Assembly (NCBI GenBank): GCA_003260075.1
Contig: QLIY01000345.1
Coordinates: 88,320-152,319 of the forward strand
From: Phallusia mammillata
Taxonomy: Eukaryota > Chordata > Ascidiacea > Phlebobranchia > Ascidiidae
Reading direction: 5' to 3'
DNA length: 64,000 bases
Below are positions 63,640 to 64,000 of the stretch, piece by piece. The notes beneath the pieces are model-generated. The model was not told the DNA's origin. It worked only from the letters and a program-made list of their open reading frames with translations, and did not search any database. The position numbers and the translations under genes were made by a program. Position 1 is the first letter of the stretch; each line of letters begins with the position of its first letter.

Positions 63640-64000
63640 AGTTCACGTCGAAACTGTTACAGTTGTTAATCCCGAGATTTAAGATGTGTTCCTGAACTAA
63701 CGAACTTAACTTACGTATCGTTTTGGTGTTATTTGACAGTAACACTTAATTCAGGAGCAGGTTCACGGATTGTGTTTTGCAAAGTTTAACAAGATTTGGC
63801 GCCAAACGAAAAATATTATTTCTATGTAATATTTAACAACCAATAACACATCTACTTTGACCTTGACCAGAGCTGCTGTTTTGACTCTGGTTTGACTTTT
63901 CACTAAATAGAAAGAGCTGATTAAACCACCCGATCCGTCTGGAAGTGCCCGATTAAAGGCCCGTTTACACTATGCTTAGCGGCGCCCAACCTAACCTTAC
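63640..64000. other. NCAPD3 promoter region and window edge
   Basis: Contains the 5' UTR, the E2F-type palindrome and no coding exon. The last 50 bases (GGCCCGTTTACACTATGC) may begin another repeat or element cut by the window edge. Confidence 0.45.
63795..63806. promoter_or_regulatory. palindromic E2F-type site upstream of NCAPD3
   Basis: TTTGGCGCCAAA is a perfect palindrome matching the E2F/DP consensus TTTSSCGC on both strands. It lies about 156 bases upstream of the NCAPD3 start codon. E2F sites are common in promoters of S/G2/M genes, which fits a condensin subunit. Confidence 0.7.

Overview
This window is eukaryotic nuclear DNA from an invertebrate chordate, most likely an ascidian (Ciona-like; species not settled). 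The reasons are AT-rich sequence, many short GT-AG introns, a cluster of animal-type 12-exon flavin-containing monooxygenase (FMO) genes, a condensin II subunit gene and many short hAT-like non-autonomous transposons.

Layout: 1-126 is the 3' end of a plus-strand gene. 2298-2853 is a two-exon gene for a small basic protein behind a TATA box. 4252-9171 (minus) is a multi-exon gene for a low-complexity protein I do not recognise. 9172-18945 is mostly intergenic DNA with hAT-like elements and one doubtful ORF. 18946-23546 (plus) is a 17-exon type II membrane protein resembling O-fucosyltransferases. 25095-37720 (plus) holds three tandem FMO genes (A, B, C). 38159-41868 (minus) is a four-exon NB-ARC-type NTPase with TPR-like repeats. 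44224-49173 (plus) is a fourth FMO gene (D). 50661-63639 (minus) is a 33-exon NCAPD3 (condensin-2 subunit D3) gene with a perfect E2F-type palindrome upstream.

The four FMO genes share identical lengths for exons 2-11, so they are tandem duplicates of one ancestor. They are predicted ER-anchored NADPH- and FAD-dependent oxygenases. The NTPase gene lies between FMO-C and FMO-D on the opposite strand. No operon-like cooperation between the different genes is visible.

The strongest unexplained signal is 27 G or C homopolymer runs. Twenty-four are 10-12 bases long, and most of these sit between two near-identical copies of 55-155 bp. After subtracting bases that belong to the flanking copies, most runs are exactly 10. 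All runs from 8.7 to 34.6 kb are G; all from 46.3 to 55.1 kb are C. I read these as assembly gaps (minimum size 10) written as G instead of N, joining overlapping allelic contig ends, with the right-hand part reverse-complemented. They are probably not biology, but they create false tandem repeats, false duplicated exons and false poly-glycine ORFs, and they may have made FMO-B a chimera.
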